The notes below the pieces were generated by a model. The model searched no databases, was not told where the DNA came from, and saw only the letters and a program-made list of their open reading frames with translations. A stretch of DNA of 64,000 bases from Haematococcus lacustris. Taxonomy: Eukaryota; Chlorophyta; Chlorophyceae; Chlamydomonadales; Haematococcaceae. A program made the translations under genes and the position numbers. The DNA is taken from contig JASKMD010000016.1 in the NCBI GenBank assembly GCA_030144725.1, forward strand, positions 62,001 to 126,000, in the 5' to 3' direction. Shown piece by piece: positions 42,821 to 54,028 of the stretch (the stretch's first letter is position 1; each line of letters starts with the position of its first letter).

Positions 42821-45800
42821 ATGTCTCAATCGAAGGCAAGCTCATTTCCGGCCAAGTTCACCACCGGGGATATGACCGGAATCAGTGCGTCAGGCGCTAC
42901 AGTCCCGTTAGCGTCGGTGGCGGAGACAATGGTGAAGAGAATAATTGACATGAAGGTAATAGAAGTTCCATTAGGTTGCATCAATGTTGGACTAAGGAGC
43001 ACTGTGACCCACTACCTGCCTCTTGCAATGCAGAATCCAGCACAGGACCAGGAGAGGATCAAATACATAGTGGCTCTCATGGTTGGCTGCATGGACCTCG
43101 CTAACAGCAACAACCCGCCCAGCAAGGAAATGATGGCTAAGGAGGTGTTAAGGTGTGGCGTACATGGCAGAGTACAGCATACAAGAGGCTGCAGTATACA
43201 CCACCATGTATGGACTTTTACACAGGCAAGTGTTAAAGGCACGAGCAACCTGGAACAAGCTGACAGAGGAGGGCCAGAAGGAATACTCCAAGGGATATGT
43301 CGCGGCCACCAAACACTACCCAGGCCTGTCTGCCGTGGGAGTATATGGGGCAGGCGTCCCCGAGGGCATGGAGTGCCTGATGACGCTGTATGACATTTAC
43401 TCAAACTCCAGTGGGTGATAGCATCAGGGAGTGTAAGCCACCTAATCACACAGCAACCAAGCCTCTCAGCCACCCATCTACCGCATGCTGTGGTTATTGC
43501 AGAGAAGCCCATTCAGAGCACACCCGAGCTGTTGGCCACAGTGAGGGCTGTCACAGCTGTGTCATGCACCTTGGTGACTGGTAACACACCAAAGAGAAAG
43601 ACACAACCTGCGACACAGGTATTCATTACCTGCCCATGCAGGTGTACATGATGCATGCACCAACAACATGTAATGATATGATGTAGTTGTGCAAATGCAG
43701 ACAACCAAGCGCCCAAGGAACTCAGCATCCCCCGCAACACAGACATCAACCCCAGTGGTGTGTGTGCCTGGCACGTTACAAGTGTCACATGTGTGATGAG
43801 GTCAGCATGAAGCGTAACCCTGTTCTAACGCAGGTCATTGAGGGTGTCCAATACACTCCACAGTCAAAGGACTGTGTCGCAGCGATCCTGAATGGACTGG
43901 AGGACAAGGTGAAGCACACATACAGAGCTTATAGCAATGCAAGTTGTGATAGAACAAATGATCAACTACCCTGACCGGTACTCTACATGTGTGCAGTTCA
44001 GAGCGACAATTGAGCAGAAGGACTTGGATGACATGGGCAGAGATGGGTTCGTGTCATGCGGATTATTGGATGTGTGCTGTGCCGCCATGAAGGTGACATG
44101 CACAGGATCCTGATGCATGCATGCAAATGTCTCATTAGCACTGTAGTGAAGGACGACTTGGGTTGTTTGTGCGCTTACAGATCGAAGGGGGACTGGACCC
44201 AGCACTGGAGTTTGTCACCATCCTCCGTACCCAAGCCTTTGATAAACTGACGCGCACCTGGGAGTCATCAACTGCCCCACCCATGACAGAGGAGGATTGG
44301 GTGGCGTACAGCACGTATTGCAGCACATATGACAGATTGGCTGAGCGCAAGGTGGTCTTGGCGCCTATGTTCGTGACCAATCACTTCATCCTGTTTGCCT
44401 TCTTCCCAGACACCATGCAGGTGGTGTACTTCAACTCTATGCTGAAGGGTCCGCCGGTACGTGACCATCACCTAAGCTGTCATACACAGCATCCACCTCA
44501 CCGTATGAAGGGTAGATTGCAGACATGTCTAACCACTTGTACAAATGCAGGCCCACCGCCAAGTGGCCCTGATAACAGAGTTGGCAGCTAGGTGCATCAA
44601 GGCTGGCTCATGGAGGTTTGAGGTGGGCACCGTGGAGCAGCAGTCGGACGGTATCAACTGCGCACACTATGTCCTGGCCATGGTGTACGCTTTTGTCAAC
44701 CAGCTTGACATGTAAGGGAGGAGATGAACACATTGTGCACAGGTTGTGAAGATCAGGCAAATGCATGGCACAATTGAACCCACATGTGCTGTGAGTCACG
44801 CAGGGGCTATGCCAACAAGGTTGACCTGTCTCGTGTGAACATCACAAAACAGCGCCAAGACGTGACGGAGTGCATCAAAGATGCAATGGCGGTCATTGGG
44901 CCCGAGGCGGCAATGTTTCCAACAGCACCGGTGGCCTCCCCTCCACAATACAAGGACGTGTTGCGAGGTACGCAGCATGCTGTGGTGTTGTTTCATTCAT
45001 GCAAGTTGTATCTCCCCAAGACATGTAACCTTGGTGTACTGAGCACCTTGCATGGTTGACCTGATTTTAAACTGCAACCCGTACACAGGGTCTCCAGCTG
45101 CTGCCTCAACGTCCCAGCAACAGCCCTCAGCCTCCGCCCCTGGCAGGGTCTCGCCACGTACACCCACCCCTGCCCATTCATCGCAGCCTGCCCCAGCCCC
45201 TACCACCGCCTGCTCCCAGCCTCCTGCAACCGCATTGCCCCTGGCCAATACCTCAGCCTGCACCCCTGGCCCATCAGCGGCGCCTGCCCCTGCCCTTATC
45301 CTTGCCCCCACCAGCCTCCCAGCGACACCAGCCCCTACCCCGGCCCCAGCACCAGCTCCTGTCCTGGATGCATGCACATCTCCGCCACTTGCTCCCAGCA
45401 AGCAGCCAGCAACACCAGCCCAAGACCTGAACACCGCACCAGTTCCCGCCCTTGACACTTCCCTTGCCACTACCACTAGAGCCGTGTCACCCATGGGCAG
45501 CGGCCGGATGACTGGTGCTAAGCACAGTGGCAGTGGAGGTATGCCATGGGCGGTGCTAATAGCAGCAACATATTGCTTGTTGTTGTGTACGGCATGGACG
45601 TTGCAAGTTGAACATGCGGGACATGTGTGGCAGTAGCATGATGCCTTGTTCCAACAATTCATGTCACGTTAGCCATTATCTGCATTTGACCACAGGTCCT
45701 CCAGCACCAAGACGGACAAAAAAAGGAATACGCCATTCTAATGATACACATGTGAGTACCTAGCCATGTGAAGCTCATTTGTGACTCAATACTCTTGGCA

Positions 45801-48800
45801 GTGCAATGTTTTTTATGCTATTGCAGCGCATCGCAAGAGATTACTGCCCTGATGACAAGTTCCATGACGCCATAACCCAGGATCCTGTGTGGCTGTCAGA
45901 TGACACAATGGATCTAGCCCTGGAACTTATTCAGGTCAGTAACTGTGAGGCTTACGGCATCACGGCGTGGATGAGCACAATAAGTAGTACTCATTGGTGG
46001 CCCAGATTCATGTATAACATGCCTTGTGCACTGCCTTTCCAGGCGACCCGCTATGACCCACAACTCAACAACTTTGCGTTGTTTAAGTTCGAGATGGGTT
46101 TGGCAATAAGGAACAGCAAGGCAGAGGTGGCCAGCAGGGCTAACCAATTCTGCTTGACAGGTGGCCGCCGCTTGGTTGGCCAAGGAGCGTCAGGAGTACA
46201 GGGTGCATCAAATGTCCTAATCCCTTTCAACTTCTCAGGGAATCACTGGACGCTGGCAGCTGCTTATCCCAGCACACAAAAGGTCGTGTATTGGGACCCA
46301 TTGGGGGTAAGAACATCAGATGTGATATTGCAACGCATACATGATACCAACTCATAGATACTCATTGCCGCATACCTGTGCATGCTTGTAGGATGGTAAA
46401 CTTGAGGCTGAGCAGTGGGAGAAGTTGCACTCCTTTCTGCAACAGTATGTCAGCGCAGGAGATTGGAGTTGGGAGTGCGGCACTTGCCCCCGCCAGCACG
46501 ATGGCTGGAGCTGCGGCGACCGCATGCTGCTGCACATAGACTACATAACTGGGAATATGCAGAGGCATGTACTTGTTTGTAATATTACACAATATTACAC
46601 AATTACTTGTTTGTAATATTAAACAATATTACATTATTGTGTGCTTGTGCAATCATGTGGATGGGCTTGTGCAGGTATGCATGTCAGCATGTGTGCAGGG
46701 ACATGTGTGGTGTGTGTTCATGTGAATGTGAAGTGAGATGCATGTGACCTTGCCTCTCAACATAACATGTCATGATGTTAGGCACCTAGTAAGTGGTATC
46801 TTGATTAATGCATGCTGTGCAGAGACGCGTCCATGGTCACCAACATCAACTACGATGACAAATCGTGGCTGGCAAGGCGTATGTGCTTGAAGGACGCGGT
46901 GCAGGGTCTGGCGGCAATGAGTGACTCTGATGACAAGTACATCTGGCATGGTCTGGTAAGAGCAACATCATCAGCTAGAGGCACATGCAACAACAAATCA
47001 CAAGCACATGGCAGCAACAACCATGTTGTAAGATGTGATGCTCGCAGGTCAAGCTTGACCTGCGTTGGAAGACAGCGGCAGCCTCAAGGGTGTTGGAAGG
47101 CGCCTACAGAAGAAAGTACGGAGGAAAACCTGTGGTGGGTGGCCCGGCAACTAACTATGTATAGAACATGAGGCAACAACACATCACAGCATGACCATGC
47201 ATGGGGTAACCCTTGTCACAATGAACATTGAACAATTGTGACTAACAGAGTATGTCCGCATGCTTGATCACAGGCTAAGAAGGCTGAGCCCCAACAGGAT
47301 GCGTCAGCGAAAGTGTACGTAGATCTAACAGTGAGTATGAGTGAAGAGTTAGATAACCATGACCACAATCAGCAGCTCACCATCAAATGATGGTTTACAT
47401 TGCTTATTTGTTTGCAGGTAGCTAGCCAAGAGGTTGGCGTGCAGGAGCAGATTAAAACGTTGGCCAAGGACATTGCTGTGAGTTATCAGATGCAAATATA
47501 TACTTGCAGCTCAACATTGTAAGTAGTATAAATGATAAGGATAAAACCTCATTGTTTGAATTTCAGGACATCAAGAATCAGGGAACCGTGAACACAGCTA
47601 AGCTGGACCTGGTGTGTGACAGACTGCAGCAACTGTGGGACATTGTGCGAGGCAAAGAGGGGGAGAAGAAGAAGGAGAGCCATGATCCTAAGGTTGGTAA
47701 GCAAGCATGAAAACCATCCCACAATAACATTTTAGGGCAAAGGTATTGATGGTACTGTTTTTTTTATGATGGCATTAGTGCAGGTTGACGACCCAACACT
47801 GAAGAAGGGCCCTGACACCGAGTGGCAGCTGCCTAAGTTTCAGGATAAAGCAGTTCATGTGTGGCAACCCGGGCAGGAGAAGGAGTTCAAGGCCACTGTC
47901 CACAGCGATGGCTATGCTGTAATGAAAGTGGGGGAGGAGTTCATGCCTAGCCGCATGGAGATGTGGGCCTTGTTGGAGCTGACCATGAGCTATGCAGACA
48001 TCATCTTCAAGGAGGGCGCCATCAACCGTGAGGGGGAGGTACGAACCCAGAAGCGCAAGACAAGCAATGTGAGTAGGTAGCGTCCATAACTAGCCTTAGC
48101 CCTAGTCCTAACCCTAGCCCTAACCCTAGTCCTAACCCTAGCCCTAACACTAACCCAACCCCATCCCTTCTTCCATGCATAGCCCTAGCCCTAGCCCTAA
48201 CCCTAGCCCTAGCCCTAACCCTAACCCTAACCCAACCCCATCCCCTCTTCCATGCATAGCCCTAGCCCTAGCCCTAGCCCTAGCCCTAGCCCTAGCCCTA
48301 GCCCTAGCCCTAGCCCTAGCCCTAGCCCTAGCCCTAGCCCTAGCCCTAGCCCTAGCCCTAGACCTAGCCCTAGCCCTAGCCCTAGACCTAGCCCTAGCCC
48401 TAGCCCTAGCCCTAGCCGTAGCCCTAGCCCTAGCCCTAGCCCTAGCCCTAGCCCTAGCCCTAGCCCTAGCCCTAACCCTAGCCATAACCCTAACCCAACA
48501 GAACTTCTATATGCTGACATGCATGCAGGTGGTGGTCACGGAGTACGGAACCGGGCAACGCAAGCAGCTGCTGTTCACTACCCCACAGCAGGATGGCAGC
48601 CTGGCTGACGAGGTGTCCATGGCGGGGGTGATGGGCGTGAGGCAGCTGGAGCTGTTCATGAACAAGCCGGCACACATCAAGGCTCGCCACCTGGCTGCCA
48701 AGGTGTGGGCTAAGGCCTGCTTGCAGCGCCTCCAGGCAAGGGCCAGGCAGCTAGTCTCCTCTCCTCTCCGCGGTGGCACGATCCTATGCAACGACCCATA

Positions 48801-49868
48801 CACACAGAGGATCAAGGTCCCAAAGCAGCCGGGGCTGACAGAGGTACCAGCAGAGTGCTTGGTGCCGCCTCAATGCTTGCATGTGGATGTGCGGCCAGAG
48901 CTCACGGATGCGGAGGAGGCAGCCCTTGCAGCGCAGCAAGACAACCATGCTGCAGCCCAGGCGCCCCACCCGCCCACCATGTCAGCCCCCACCCCCTCAA
49001 GCCCACAGAACCAGCCCCACCCACCTGTCCCAACAGCTGCTGCCACATCTCTGCCCCGGGCCCCATCCTCAGCAGCATGCAGCAGCCCATCAGCACCAGG
49101 TGCTGGACACAGCCAGCTGCCCCCCCCCCAGCTGTCCACAAATGACCGGGATGGCATGGTCCTCATCATGGCCATGCAGTTGGTGAGCATACTGCTCATC
49201 CCCAAGAGTCACGAGTGGGTGCAGCTGGTTGAGCGGATCTGGAATGGGCCTGGAAAGAATGGCGAGATAGATGCAGCGCTTGACCTTGCGCTGCAGGGCA
49301 TGCCTCCCCAGGAGGTGGTGCGGGTGACCTTGCAGCCAGGTCAGGTGTTGGGGATGCGTGGGTATACGATCCACGCTGGGGATGTGGGCAGAGAGGGGAC
49401 TGGTTCGGTGCGTGTTCACTTCTACGCCTCCACAGCTTTTGTGTCCAACACCACCACCTTCGTGCATGAGTTTGGCACCAGGTTTGACAGCCTGTGCCAG
49501 CCCACTACTGAGCCCAAGCGAGACAGCAACCCCAAGGTGTCAGCCTGGCGTAAGCCAGAAGCAGGTGGCGAGTATGTGCCAAGGCGCCCATACCATCCCC
49601 CCACTAGGCTGGAGACTGATGAGCTCTGGGAGGCTGGGTGGGAGTCACGCTTGCCTAACAGCAATGACGTGGTGTTACTGGAAAAGAAATGGGAGACAGC
49701 ACTAATGGCAGAGGCTGCTTCTCAAGCTGCTGAAGCTGCAATGTCACGGGCAGAACAGTTGCAAGCTAAGTCAGAGGAAGCTGAGTCCACGAAGGGGGCA
49801 AAGGCAGCAGCAAGGGCAGCAAAGGCTGCATCATCGAAAGCAGCAGCAGCAACAGCAGCAGAAGCAGC

Positions 49869-49919
<51 letters not shown>

Positions 49920-49947
49920 GGCAATGGAGGAGAAGGGGGAGGCATAG
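42821..49947 (+). CDS. Accessory gene B: two Ulp1-type protease domains and a 2OG-oxygenase-like domain
   Basis: About 20 exons give a protein of roughly 1,550-1,600 residues. Order: an unrecognised N-terminal domain (42,821-43,420), a linker, a first Ulp1/C48-like domain (43,992-44,713), a Pro/Ala-rich linker (45,090-45,540), a second Ulp1-like domain (45,829-46,575), a Lys-rich and coiled-coil part (46,820-47,690), a domain with [20 protein letters not shown] (47,784-48,038), a repeat-filled intron, and a large last exon with a double-stranded-beta-helix signature and an Ala/Glu-rich helical tail. Domain two has His (GNHWTL), Asp (WDPLG), Gln and Cys ([10 protein letters not shown]). Domain one has His (TNHFILF), Asn for Asp (YFNSM), Gln and Cys ([11 protein letters not shown]). 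A one-base frame problem near 43,155 needs checking. TGTAA follows the stop by about 115 bp. Confidence 0.75.
43992..44713 (+). other. First Ulp1/C48-like domain of gene B (Asp replaced by Asn)
   Basis: Exons 43,992-44,091, 44,180-44,456 and 44,551-44,713. The start resembles the Ulp1 entry motif ([20 protein letters not shown]), then [21 protein letters not shown] gives the His and, two strands later, Asn at the usual Asp position. [17 protein letters not shown] supplies the Gln and Cys. The Asn may weaken or alter the triad; similar substitutions occur in thiol proteases. Confidence 0.65.
45829..46575 (+). other. Second Ulp1/C48-like domain of gene B (complete triad)
   Basis: The entry motif [17 protein letters not shown] is the classical Ulp1 WLxD pattern. 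[11 protein letters not shown] and VVYWDPLG give His and Asp, and [19 protein letters not shown] gives the oxyanion Gln and nucleophile Cys. Introns fall after LIQ, after DPLG and after the Cys-containing block, the same three places as in the first domain. Confidence 0.75.
48069..48528 (+). repeat. Intron of gene B built of CCCTAG/CCCTAA hexamers
   Basis: Nearly the entire 460-bp intron is CCCTAG, CCCTAA and related hexamers, interrupted twice by CCCAACCCCATCCC-CTTCCATGCAT spacers. The donor is GTGAGT at 48,069 (an alternative GTACGA at 48,039 keeps the same phase) and the acceptor is ATGCAG at 48,523-48,528. The coding strand carries the C-rich strand of a telomere-like repeat. Chlamydomonas telomeres use TTTTAGGG, so this is not simply that repeat. 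Confidence 0.85.
48529..49947 (+). other. Last exon of gene B with 2OG-Fe(II) oxygenase-like fold
   Basis: After a helical segment the exon has CLHVDVRPE (HxD, at about 48,880-48,888), a Pro/Ser-rich insert, then [38 protein letters not shown] (second metal His at 49,371) and SVRVHFYAS (Arg for the 2OG carboxylate). This is the HxD...H...R order of 2OG-Fe(II) dioxygenases. The 70-residue low-complexity insert between HxD and the next strand is unusual. Target unknown. The last 90 residues are Ala/Glu/Lys helix, with a GCA microsatellite. Confidence 0.6.
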
Positions 49948-50061
49948 GTGGTGTATGCATGATCATGCCATATGTCTGACATGCGTGTGTAGTGGGATAG
50001 GGGACTTAAAGTTAGAGCAAATTGATGCAATGCTGAACAACATGGCAATGACTTGGTGTTA

Positions 50062-50066
50062 TGTAA
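50062..50066 (+). promoter_or_regulatory. TGTAA poly(A) signal after gene B
   Basis: TGTAA occurs about 115 bp after the gene B stop and again in a short repeat at about 50,091. It is the standard polyadenylation signal of chlamydomonadalean algae, and supports both the gene end and the taxonomic placement. Confidence 0.5.
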
Positions 50067-50096
50067 TGTTCTAGACATGGATTGGTGTTATGTAAT

Positions 50097-51937
50097 GTTC
50101 TTGACCTGAACCACCTGAACATAGACCTGAACCACCTGAACATAGACCTGAACCACCTGAACCAAGACCTGAATCACCTGAACCAAGACCTGAACCACCT
50201 GAACATAGACCTGAACCACCTGAACATTGACCAGAACCACCTGAACCAAGACCTGAACCACCTGGACCAAGACCTGAATCACATGAACCAAGACCTGAAC
50301 CACCTGAACATAGACCTGAACCACCTGAACATAGACCTGAACCACCTGAACATAGACCTGAACCACCTGAACATAGACCTGAACCACCTGAACATAGACC
50401 TGAACCACCTGAACATAGACCTGAACCACCTGATCCAAGACCTGAACCACCTGAACATAGACCTGCACCACCTGAACCAAGACCTGAACCACCTGAACAT
50501 AGACCTGAACCACCTGATCCAAGACCTGAACCACCTGAACATAGACCTGAACCACCTGAACATAGACCTGAACCACCTGATCCAAGACCTGAACCACCTG
50601 AACATAGACCTGCACCACCTGAACCAAGACCTGAACCACCTGAACATAGACCGGAACCACCTGAACCAAGACCTGAACCACCTGAACATAGACCTGAACC
50701 ACCTGAACATAGACCTGAACCACCTGATCCAAGACCTGAACCACCTGAACATAGACCTGCACCACCTGAACCAAGACCTGAACCACCTGAACATAGACCG
50801 GAACCACCTGAACCAAGACCTGAACCACCTGAACATAGACCTGAACCACCTGAACATAGACCTGAACCACCTGAACATAGACCTGAACCACCTGAACATA
50901 GACCTGCACCACCTGAACCAAGACCTGAACCACCTGAACATGGACCTGAACCACCTGAACATAGACCTGAACCACCTGAACCAAGACCTGAACCACCTGA
51001 ACATAGACCTGAACCACCTGAACATAGACCTGAACCACCTGAACCAAGACCTGAATCACCTGAACCATGACCTGAACCACCTGAACATAGACCTGCACCA
51101 CCTGAACCAAGACCTGAACCACCTGAACATAGACCTGAACCACCTGAACATAGACCTGAACCACCTGAACCAAACCTGAAACACCTGAACATAGACCTGA
51201 ACCACCTGAACATAGACCTGAATCACCTGAACATAGACCTGAACCACCTGAACATAGACCTGAACCACCTGAACATAGACCTGAACCACCTAAACATTGA
51301 CCTGAACCACCTGAACATAGACCTGCACCACCTGAACCAAACATGAACCACCTGAACATAGACCTGAACCACCTGAACATAGACCTGAACCACCTGAACA
51401 TAGACCTGAACCACCTGAACCAAGACCTGAACCACCTGAACCAAGACCTGAATCACCTGAACCAAGACCTGAACCACCTGAACATAGACCTGAACCACCT
51501 GAACATAGACCTGAACCACCTGAACATAGACCTGAACCACCTGAACCAAGACCTGAACCACCTGTACCAAGACCTGAACCACCTGAACCAAGACCTGAAC
51601 CACCTGAACATAGACCTGAACCACCTGAACATAGACCTGAACCACCTGAACATAGACCTGAACCACCTGAACATAGACCTGAACCACCTGAACATAGACC
51701 TGAACCACCTGATCCAAGACCTGAACCACCTGAACATAGACCTGCACCACCTGAACCAAGACCTGAACCACCTGAACATAGACCTGAACCACCTGAACAT
51801 AGACCTGAACCACCTGAACATAGACCTGAACCACCTGAACCAAGACCTAAACCACCTGAACATAGACCTGAACAACCTGAACAAAGACCTGAACCACCTG
51901 AACCAAGACCTGAACAACCTGAACACAGCCACCCAGC
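50097..51937. repeat. Right subterminal minisatellite (CTGAACCACCTGAACATAG type)
   Basis: About 85 units of 21 bp alternating CTGAACCAC with CTGAACATAGA or CTGAACCAAGA. It is the complement of the left array type. Higher-order blocks of 3-6 units recur (for example 50,400-50,640 and 50,640-50,820), suggesting growth by unequal exchange. Changes such as ATCCAAGA or CTGCACC are shared between blocks. Open frames in both strands are by-products. Confidence 0.92.
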
Positions 51938-51949
51938 TCCAGCCTTTGG

Positions 51950-52068
51950 CTTTTATAGCCTGATTTCTTTTGGGTTGGATTGCGTACATTACAAGCTTTC
52001 AACCGGCTAAGTTTCAGCCACAACGGCCAAAGTCGGTCCAGGCGCTTGGCTGCTAATTCCTACGAGTG
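51950..52068. repeat. Right terminal inverted repeat of the 17.7-kb element
   Basis: Ends GCTGCTAATTCCTACGAGTG at 52,068, followed by TA. It contains the complement of the left repeat, with one 5-bp insertion near 51,990 and a few substitutions. Confidence 0.9.
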
Positions 52069-52070
52069 TA

Positions 52071-53290
52071 GTTATAACATCGCAGCAACTTTGAGTTTTT
52101 CAATGATTACAACGGCGATGAGTCGGCCTTTCCTGGGGCTATCTGCAGTATGCCTCCCGGGAGGAAATGACGTAGGCGACTTCCGGCCTTAATCGGCGCG
52201 AGTGTTTGGGGGCTCTATGTAGGGCACGGAGTTAATGGCACGCTATGCACAGTGGCGGCTACTGCTGACGGTGACGGCGCATTGGAGTAGGTGGGATGGA
52301 TGACAATGCAATGGGCGCAGAAGTCGACGGGCAGGGAAGGGGTGGGGAGGGTTGTGGTTGCGGGTAGGATGGGCAGGGCAGTGGATGGCACAATATGTTG
52401 CTGGTGTGGCAGCATACGGTTGCCTCCCTCTGCCTGATTTTGCTTGCACGGTTAAGTTCCGCTGATCTGCGGCTCCCCCACTATGCTTGGTTGCTTTGGA
52501 TGTGCTTGGGGTGTCCACCATTGTTTATGACTGCTTTGCTCAGTGCATGTTGTATCCCTTGCTCCTTGTCCGTTGGGAAAGCATGCCTATGTCACCAGAG
52601 GTGGTGAGGGAGAAGACAACGAGGAGCAAGAAAACTGGGATGCGGATCTGGGACTGGGGACGCGCAAGATCAGCCTCGTGGCATTCGCCGAAGATGGAAA
52701 TCATGCGTTTAAAAGAAGGGGGGGTTTTGTGGCAGTTCATTGCTTAGGGGGCTGTAAACAGAGATGCGCTTTTTAGGTTTGTGGCTGTTAGTTGCTTAGG
52801 GGGCTGTAAACATAGATGCACTTTTTGGGTGTGTGGCTCTTAGTTCAGCAAGGGCCTCGTACTAAACGTTTTAAGGATAGGGCTGCTAACGTTTTTAAAC
52901 GCGTGAAAACGCCACTACTATGAGCTATTACGCTATTTTTGGCTCGGAGCTAATATTAGCGGACACGCCCTAGTCACCATAATCTTCAGGCGTAGGCCCC
53001 AAGTACGGCTCGGGCAACATGGCCCGAAATAAACCTGGCAGCACTGAGCAAACACAAAATCAGAAAGTTATACGAAATGTGTGACATACAGATGTCGCGG
53101 CTCCGCCTCGCTGCATAGCTGCTGGTACGTCGCTACGCTCCGCGACCGCTGGCTTCGGTCTCGAGCTGTTACGCTCCAGGGCCTCGGCCTCGCGTTTTTA
53201 GGGCGCCTAAAACTACCGGCGCTTCCACTATCTACTACATAATCTAATACCTAATATTAGGCGGGGGGAGCCGCGCCCTAGCTACCACTA
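52071..53290. other. Intergenic, no gene seen
   Basis: The first 130 bp probably continue the element interrupted by the 17.7-kb insertion. The rest has an imperfect 50-bp direct repeat (GCTTAGGGGGCTGTAAACA at about 52,743 and 52,796) and GC-rich stretches such as CGTCGCTACGCTCCGCGACC. Short open frames are not supported. Confidence 0.55.
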
Positions 53291-53920
53291 TCTTTGCTTT
53301 CTTATGTTTCTCTCCATTCGGCTCATTTCATCCCTGGATGATGTCTTCACCGTCAGCTGACACAAGCTCTACTGTGGACACCGAGACAACATCAAGACCT
53401 TTAGCTCGTGCTCTCTTGCATGAGACTTGCATGAGGTTTGCATGATTGCTTGTTTGCATGTAGCCTGTGCATGCCTGCTTTTCACTTGCCTGCTTGCTCT
53501 GTGATCGCATGACTGTTTTTCATAGACACTGGAAGCTCCGGGACGTAGCTTTTTGGAGTGGGGGAGAGTGTTACAGTTCAACTTCAGACCTGGTATGCAT
53601 GAGCTTTGAATGCGCTTGCAAGTCTTTTTAGCCTTGCATGCGTAAGATGTGATTTTCGGTTTACTTAAGCTAAGGCTAGGCAGGATTCGGGATTCGCCGA
53701 GGATGGGCTTCACACAGACTACTTGGGATCACTGATTTGAGAGCTGAGAAGAATGTAGAGACATGTAAGGATGGATCCTGGCCACTCGATGTCTGAAGCG
53801 CGCTACTTCCAGAGTACGAAAGCATCAGCAACAGCCATTAAGCAGCCACTATCACTGTCGGAATAGATGCTAGCCTCCGCCGCCAGTCATGTATACTGCT
53901 TCCCCGGCTATCCTCTAACA
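53290..53920 (+). mobile_element. Ty3/gypsy 3' end remnant, plus orientation
   Basis: The end of a coding region (ETTSRPLARALLH at about 53,390-53,430), then the family motif GCTCCGGGACGTAGC, a polypurine tract GGAGTGGGGGAGAG, and an LTR-like sequence from 53,569 (TGTTACAG) to about 53,920 (CTCTAACA). The rest of the element is absent. Confidence 0.65.
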
Positions 53921-54028
53921 CGTCCTACTACCAGGGGTAGGTTTTCTGTTAGTTGGGGCGCCCGACCGTAAGGGGGCCCATGCAAGCATGCGGGGCATCT
54001 AATTCGCTTCTCCCCTTCCGCCTTCCTT

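Larger units (their letters stand above)
34367..52068. mobile_element. 17.7-kb CACTA-like transposon carrying Ulp1, oxygenase-like and F-box genes
   Basis: Both ends begin CACTCGTAGGAATTAGCAGC (inverted at the right end) and the inverted match runs for about 115 bp with few changes, the main one a 5-bp insertion. TA flanks both ends (34,365-34,366 and 52,069-52,070). Inside each end is a tandem array of about 1.8 kb, the two in inverted orientation. Between them lie a truncated transposase (minus), a divergent accessory gene (plus), an F-box gene (minus) and a long multi-exon gene (plus). The transposase core is missing, so the element would need transposase in trans. The CACT terminus and transposase type fit the CACTA/EnSpm group; a KDZ-type relationship is possible. 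Confidence 0.88.

Noticed and set aside
48070..48500. Telomere or chromosome end
   Set aside because: The hexamer run is internal, bounded by splice sites and exons that join in frame.
50071..51989. Long open frames on both strands (Leu/Asn/His-rich and Gly/Ser/Cys-rich)
   Set aside because: Same reason: period 21 with no stop in the unit. The region is a subterminal array.
52243..52776. Short open frames right of the 17.7-kb element
   Set aside because: No start context, codon pattern or domain; different frames overlap.
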